A model generated the notes under the pieces. It was not told the DNA's origin. It saw only the letters and a program-made list of their open reading frames with translations, and searched no databases. Shown here piece by piece: positions 59,909 through 64,000 of a DNA stretch of 64,000 bases. The stretch's first letter is position 1, and every line of letters starts with the position of its first letter. The DNA is taken from assembly GCF_042788235.1 (NCBI RefSeq), contig NZ_JBHZOL010000021.1, positions 62,001 to 126,000 of the forward strand, written 5' to 3'. A program made the translations under genes and the position numbers. This DNA comes from Sphaerothrix epifaneia. GTDB lineage: Bacteria; Cyanobacteriota; Cyanobacteriia; Phormidesmidales; Phormidesmidaceae.

Positions 59909-60838
59909 TCATTTGGTAACGGCTGGACGGATCATGCCCTGTAGGGCGCTCAGAAGATAGCCAATTTGTCCATAAGCATAGGCGAGATTTGCGAAGCGCT
60001 TCGCTGGATCTTGGCAATATTTAATCACCTTGTAGCTGCCTCTGAGCAAGCGTTCGCTGCCGCGTTGTAGCTGGCTCAACCCGGTTCGCCCTGCCAATTG
60101 CTCTCGGTAGCACTCGCTAATACCTTGCCACCAGCTGCGATTGAGATGCCAGATAGGTTTTAGCCGATCTGGAGCGACGTTATGAGCCGCTAAAGCCTGA
60201 GGCACGTAGGCGACCTGCCAACCTGCTTTTAGCGCTAGCTCGGTCATATGCATTTCCTCATTAGAAAGCAAATTTGTGCCCACCCGTCCCAAATTGGGAT
60301 CAAAGCCGCCAATCGTTTCTAGAAATTGTTTACGAACAGAATAGTTTAGCCCTCGGGGGGTCAATCCTGGCTGCTCGATGTAGGTCAACTGATCGCCCAA
60401 ATCATAAGCTCCTAAACTAGCAGCCAATTCTGGAGATAGCCAGCGAGGTGGGGTTGTTTGGGGTGGCCAAATTAAAGTAACTTTGCCCCCGGCGATCGCA
60501 AGTTGTGGATTTTGCTGGTAGAGCGAATGCAGAGCGGCCAGCCAGTTTTGGCTAGCTTCTGCGTCGTCGTCTAAGTAGGCTAAAATTTCAGCCTGGGCAG
60601 CACGGGCCCCTGTATTACGGGCTACTGAAAGTCCTAGCTGGGGTTCATACAGATATCGCAACCGTGGATGGCTTGAGCGGACGGCAACAATTTCTTTGGT
60701 TTGATCGGTCGAGGCATTGTCAACCACAATGACCTCATAGTCAGCAAAGGTCTGCTGTAGCAAACTATCAATCGCCGCGCCTAGATAGGCAGCTCGATTA
60801 TGGGTACAAATGATGGCTGAAATTTGAGGCTGGGGCAT
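59909..60838 (-). CDS. Family 2 glycosyltransferase with hydrophobic C-terminus
   Basis: A 309-aa GT2: AIICTHNRAAYLGAAIDSLL, VVDNASTDQTKEIV, GLSVARNTGARAAQAEILAYLDDDAE (metal DDD at about 92-94), and GGFDPNLGRVG near residue 195 where acceptor-binding residues lie. The domain architecture is that of enzymes adding single sugars to lipid-linked glycans, and resembles transferases of cyanobacterial hormogonium or exopolysaccharide clusters. It is the most upstream gene of the minus-strand locus; 88 bp separate it from the next gene. Upstream gap 60839-61245 holds repeat copy C and a tandem duplication. Confidence 0.9.
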   Translation of the reverse strand: MPQPQISAIICTHNRAAYLGAAIDSLLQQTFADYEVIVVDNASTDQTKEIVAVRSSHPRLRYLYEPQLGLSVARNTGARAAQAEILAYLDDDAEASQNWLAALHSLYQQNPQLAIAGGKVTLIWPPQTTPPRWLSPELAASLGAYDLGDQLTYIEQPGLTPRGLNYSVRKQFLETIGGFDPNLGRVGTNLLSNEEMHMTELALKAGWQVAYVPQALAAHNVAPDRLKPIWHLNRSWWQGISECYREQLAGRTGLSQLQRGSERLLRGSYKVIKYCQDPAKRFANLAYAYGQIGYLLSALQGMIRPAVTK

Positions 60839-60960
60839 AGCACTTAAGGCCAGTTTGGGAGAGACAAACTCAACAAATCTAAAAAGGTTTACCTGCTCAA
60901 GACATGGCTCTTACTCAAGATGCCCAATTCATCCTGTAACTTGACGATAATGGCCAAAGT

Positions 60961-61058
60961 TATAGCTAAAAGTCGAAGTTGAAGGCTGAGAGCAGAAACA
61001 AAGCTTTTCTGTTAGCGGCTTTTGGCAATTGAAGTGTCTCAGCGCTTGGGCTACAGCA
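60961..61058 (+). repeat. Dispersed repeat family, copy C
   Basis: Blocks: TATAGCTAAAAGTCGAAG, GAAGGCTGAGAGCAGAAACA, AAGCTTTTCTGTTAGCGGC, TTTTGGCAATTGAAGTGTCTC and AGCGCTTGGGCTACAGC. Closest to copy A and B in the second half. It lies in the divergent gap between the GT2 gene and deoC. Confidence 0.75.
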
Positions 61059-61120
61059 ATAGCAGTCAACAGCAGCGGTTTATTATGGCGTCGAGCTTCA
61101 CTGGCTAGAGACAATGCATT

Positions 61121-61144
61121 TGCAGCCTGTTTTGCAGCCTGTCA
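61121..61144. repeat. Perfect tandem 12-bp duplication
   Basis: TTTGCAGCCTGT occurs twice in direct succession (61121-61132, 61133-61144), about 100 bases before deoC. Confidence 0.85.
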
Positions 61145-61245
61145 ATGGAGAGAGGGTTTAGCCTTCTTGTCGTTAGAGTATTGACGTAGGGGCTTTGCGA
61201 TTCAAAAATCTCCTACGATCAAGATGATTTTTACCGTGATCTAGC

Positions 61246-61920
61246 GTGTTCACTAAACCCGAAGAAATTGATATTGCTCCTTTGATTGATCATGCACTGC
61301 TCGAACCTGCTGCCACCCAAGAAGCGGTAGCGCAAGTTTGCTATGAAGCTGAACGGTTTGGTTTTGCTGCTGTCTGTGTGTACCCAGCGCACGTTCGGCA
61401 AGCAGCAGAACTACTGCACAATAAAGCCCCTAAAGTTTGTACTGTCATTGGCTTTCCAACGGGGGCAACTACCTCTGCCGTAAAACTGTTTGAAGCTCAG
61501 GAGGCGGTTGAGAATGGGGCGGTTGAGCTAGATGTGGTGATTAACTTAGGCTGGGTCAAGCAGGGCGAAACCCGTAAGTTGCACCGAGAAGTTGCCGAAA
61601 TTTGCGAATCTACTGGGCAAACCGTGAAGGTAATTTTAGAGATGTCCCTTTTGACCGATGCTGAGCAGCGAATAGCCGTAGAAGCTTGTTTAGATGCCGG
61701 AGCTGCTTTTCTCAAAACCCATACGGGTTGGATGGGCGGTGCTAGTATCGCGGATGTACAGCGGCTTAAACAGCTAGGCGGAGACTCGATTGGAATTAAA
61801 GCTTCAGGCGGAATTCGCAATTGGCAGCAGGCTGTTGAGCTAGTTTTGGCGGGAGCTACCCGCTTAGGTACCTCAAGAGGGCCTGAGATTATACGCGATC
61901 GCGGTATCCTAGAAGAATAG
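61246..61920 (+). CDS. deoC: Deoxyribose-phosphate aldolase
   Basis: DeoC splits 2-deoxyribose 5-phosphate into glyceraldehyde 3-phosphate and acetaldehyde in nucleoside salvage. The 224-aa TIM barrel has IDHALLEPAAT, the class I aldolase strands ELDVVINLGW (Asp/proton relay), VKVILEMSLL, FLKTHTGW (Lys) and the Schiff-base Lys in IGIKASGGIRNW. Start is GTG (61246). recO begins 61 bp downstream; deoC-recO neighbours are common in cyanobacteria, so co-transcription is likely. Confidence 0.94.
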   Translation: MFTKPEEIDIAPLIDHALLEPAATQEAVAQVCYEAERFGFAAVCVYPAHVRQAAELLHNKAPKVCTVIGFPTGATTSAVKLFEAQEAVENGAVELDVVINLGWVKQGETRKLHREVAEICESTGQTVKVILEMSLLTDAEQRIAVEACLDAGAAFLKTHTGWMGGASIADVQRLKQLGGDSIGIKASGGIRNWQQAVELVLAGATRLGTSRGPEIIRDRGILEE

Positions 61921-61981
61921 CCACATCCCTATCTAGCCATTGCTGGCTGAGGAAAGCGGCTGTTGTTTGCCCATACTCTGA

Positions 61982-62956
61982 ATGAGTCGTACTTATAAAG
62001 CAACGGGAATTAACTTAAAGGGTTCTCCTCTGGGAGAGTCTGATCGGTTGCTGACAATTTTGACTCAGGAACAAGGGTTGGTTCGCGTCGTCGCGCCTGG
62101 GGCACGTAAACATAATTCCCGCTTGGCAGGACGTAGTGGTCTTTTTGTGATTAATCAGCTGCTGCTGGCTAAAGGCAAAAGCTTAGACAGAATATCACAA
62201 GCTGAGACGGTCAGATCCTTCCCGGGTTTAAGCTCAAACTTAACCAAGCTAACGGCCAGTCAATATTTGGCTGAACTAACGCTTTATCAAGCCTTGAGTG
62301 AACAGCCTCAAGAGTCGCTCTTTTGCCTTTTAACTGAGCATTTAGAGCGTTTAGAACAAGCGACGGCTGCTGCCGTTCTGCCTTGTCTGGCTCAGGCGAC
62401 CTTTCATTTGTTGGCTCTAGCCGGAATTGCGCCTCAGGTTCACCTCTGCTGTATTACTCAAGAACCGATCGTACCCGATCTTTTAGACCCAGATTGGCAA
62501 GTGGGCTTTAGTCTCTCGGCAGGCGGAACGGTACGGATGACTGAACTGGATGGCTTAGGCGATCGCGTCGAGTCTTCTCAGCAAAAATCAACTCCACAAA
62601 CCCAAAAGCAACCTGTTGAAGAGAAGATCGTTCGTTCATCAGTGGCGGCCATGTCTACCAGCAGGCGGGTGCCCTCAGGCAGAGGTTCTTCGAGCCGCCA
62701 GCGCAAAGTAGATCAGGTATTTCGGCTGAATGCTTTGGAACTAGCGTTGTTTCAACAGCTTAGTCAGCCACAACTACTGGTTGTTCAGCCGATGGCAGTG
62801 GCGCTCCCGGCGGCTGTCACTACGAGTCCCCATCATTTGTGGTACCGGATAGAGCGGTTTCTCAGACACTATGCCCAATATCATCTAGATAGGTCAATCC
62901 GATCGGCGTCCTTAATCGATGCCTGTTTTTCTTCCCCTTCACCGTCGTTTAATTAA
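61982..62956 (+). CDS. recO: DNA repair protein RecO with a Ser/Arg-rich insert
   Basis: RecO anneals DNA strands and loads RecA on SSB-coated DNA in the RecFOR pathway. The 324-aa protein begins with the OB-fold signature YKATGINLKGSPLGESDRLLTILT and GLVRVVAPGARKHNSRLAG, then a helical domain. An insert of roughly 50 residues (about 200-245, SSQQKSTPQTQKQ ... RRVPSGRGSSSRQRKVD) sits where homologues have a short loop; it is basic and low complexity. The C-terminal helices (LNALELALFQQLSQ) resume after it. The MFS gene begins 16 bp downstream. Confidence 0.9.
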   Translation: MSRTYKATGINLKGSPLGESDRLLTILTQEQGLVRVVAPGARKHNSRLAGRSGLFVINQLLLAKGKSLDRISQAETVRSFPGLSSNLTKLTASQYLAELTLYQALSEQPQESLFCLLTEHLERLEQATAAAVLPCLAQATFHLLALAGIAPQVHLCCITQEPIVPDLLDPDWQVGFSLSAGGTVRMTELDGLGDRVESSQQKSTPQTQKQPVEEKIVRSSVAAMSTSRRVPSGRGSSSRQRKVDQVFRLNALELALFQQLSQPQLLVVQPMAVALPAAVTTSPHHLWYRIERFLRHYAQYHLDRSIRSASLIDACFSSPSPSFN

Positions 62957-62972
62957 CTTCATTTCCTGATTT

Positions 62973-64000
62973 ATGTTTCAAGAATCCGACGCAGACATCA
63001 CTAAAACAGTGACTGCCCCTGACCCCTGCCCGGATAGGCCAGTGAAGTCTCGGACAGCGGTTTGCGCTGAAGATTCTAAGGATCAACCGGATGCCGCCGC
63101 GTCGTCAAATACCGTATCGTCAGCTCAAACGTCAGAATCGGTTCGAGGATTTTGGCCAGTCTTACAAAACGCCAATTTTTTAACCCTTTGGAGTGGCCAA
63201 GTCTTTTCTCAACTGGCTGATAAGGTCTACCTAGTGCTGATGATTTCTATCATTGCTAGCCAGTTTGAGTCCCCCGGACAAACGATTAGTGGCTGGGTAT
63301 CGGCCATTATGATTGCGTTTACGATTCCAGCAGTTTTGTTTGGTTCACTGGCGGGTGTCTATGTAGACCATTGGGCTAAGAAGCCCGTCCTTGTGATTAC
63401 TAACCTGTTGCGAGGCGTGCTAGTGGTTCTTTTGCCAGGTTTGCTATGGCTGTCGCAAGATTGGGGGACGTTCGAGGGACTGCCCATTGGATTTTGTCTT
63501 TTGCTGGTGACAACTTTTTTGGTGTCAACCCTAACTCAGTTTTTCGCCCCTGCTGAGCAAGCGGTGATTCCTCTTGTGGTTAAGCAAGGCAATTTGCTGT
63601 CGGCCAATTCTCTGTACACAACAACGATGATGGCTTCCGTCATTATCGGTTTTGCCGTGGGAGAACCTCTACTGGCGATCGCAGATCGCTGGCTTGCGCC
63701 TTTAGATGGCGGCTCTGGCATGGGTAAAGATATTTTAGTGGGAGTGAGCTATGGCTTAGCGGGCTTATTGCTGTTACTGCTAAACCCCCACGAAAAGCGC
63801 GCTGCCAAGCAAAGCGAACCCCACGTTTGGCGAGATATTCGAGAAGGGTTGCAATATATTCAGCAGCAGCCTTTAGTTCGCAGTGCTTTAATTCAGCTTG
63901 TGTTGCTGTTTTCGGTATTTGCAGCACTTGCGGTTTTAGCAGTGCGCTTGGCTGAAGTAATTACGGTATTAAAGTCTTCTCAGTTTGGTTTTTTGCTAGC
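62973..64000 (+). CDS. Major facilitator superfamily transporter, 3' end outside window
   Basis: The frame is open from ATG 62973 to the end of the window, 342 codons, so the gene is truncated. A hydrophilic N-terminus of about 55 residues (acidic, Ser/Thr-rich) precedes membrane segments starting at LTLWSGQVFSQLADKVYLVL. FGSLAGVYVDHWAKKPVLVITNLLRG is the MFS loop 2-3 signature (G-x3-D-x-x-x-[RK]); five to six more hydrophobic segments are visible. It resembles the DHA3/MdfA-like drug and lysophospholipid transporters (family with TLWSGQ). Substrate unknown. It lies 16 bp after recO and is likely in the deoC-recO operon. Confidence 0.85.
   Translation, partial: MFQESDADITKTVTAPDPCPDRPVKSRTAVCAEDSKDQPDAAASSNTVSSAQTSESVRGFWPVLQNANFLTLWSGQVFSQLADKVYLVLMISIIASQFESPGQTISGWVSAIMIAFTIPAVLFGSLAGVYVDHWAKKPVLVITNLLRGVLVVLLPGLLWLSQDWGTFEGLPIGFCLLLVTTFLVSTLTQFFAPAEQAVIPLVVKQGNLLSANSLYTTTMMASVIIGFAVGEPLLAIADRWLAPLDGGSGMGKDILVGVSYGLAGLLLLLLNPHEKRAAKQSEPHVWRDIREGLQYIQQQPLVRSALIQLVLLFSVFAALAVLAVRLAEVITVLKSSQFGFLL

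Noticed and set aside
1..64000. Many GCGATCGC octamers as a mobile repeat or origin signal
   Set aside because: This is the HIP1 octamer common in cyanobacterial genomes, spread through genes and gaps alike.

Overview
The window is cyanobacterial chromosome. Direct markers are psaM (photosystem I subunit XII) and petL (cytochrome b6f subunit), a PAP/fibrillin protein, DUF3134- and DUF3288-type proteins, a cyanobacterial-type RibBA with a C-terminal extension, and the very frequent octamer GCGATCGC (HIP1). Gene style and sugar-polymer content would suit a Leptolyngbya- or Synechococcales-like lineage, but the genus cannot be fixed from sequence reading alone. No IS element, prophage, CRISPR array, rRNA or convincing tRNA was seen.

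Layout. 1-11,300: a truncated O-antigen-ligase-type gene with petL antisense over its end, aroB, a DMT permease, mraY, DUF3134, a PAP protein, a coiled-coil membrane protein, a Cas4/AddB-like PD-(D/E)XK protein, yggT, a D-lactate-dehydrogenase-type gene and a stand-alone receiver protein. 11,300-11,725: an RNA-rich gap with two back-to-back terminators that imply an unannotated minus-strand RNA. 11,725-18,758: a P2-type cation ATPase, dedA, then a histidine kinase / receiver / receiver-adenylate-cyclase set. 18,769-33,700: housekeeping genes (lapA-like, ubiX, RNase R/II, phoU, psaM, argC, ribBA, a LapA-degenerate-GGDEF protein, a beta-lactamase-fold serine hydrolase, a TrmJ-like methyltransferase) and a glycosyltransferase.

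33,743-44,855 is a minus-strand polysaccharide locus. It holds a Wzy-like polymerase, a beta-helix lyase/hydrolase-like protein, a GT61 transferase, and a nucleotide-sugar set (SDR, RfbC-like epimerase, RfbH, RfbG, RfbF) that matches the CDP-3,6-dideoxyhexose (ascarylose-type) pathway except that no E3 reductase gene is present; a GT4 transferase follows. 45,490-50,575: DUF3288, two tandem MscS channels and an EF-G paralogue. 50,871-60,838 is a second, minus-strand export and assembly locus: membrane GT2, Wza-like SLBB exporter, Wzc-like tyrosine autokinase, WecG/TagA transferase, WcaF-like acetyltransferase and two more GT2 enzymes. Together the two loci could make, polymerise and export one exopolysaccharide or O-antigen-like polymer; no Wzx flippase was seen. 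61,246-64,000: deoC, recO and a truncated MFS transporter.

The most notable signals outside genes are a six-copy dispersed intergenic repeat of about 80-105 bp, two candidate structured RNAs (8,829-8,931 plus strand; about 11,394-11,561 minus strand), a CRP-like palindrome before the receiver gene at 10,817, and five short tandem duplications of 11-15 bp in intergenic DNA.
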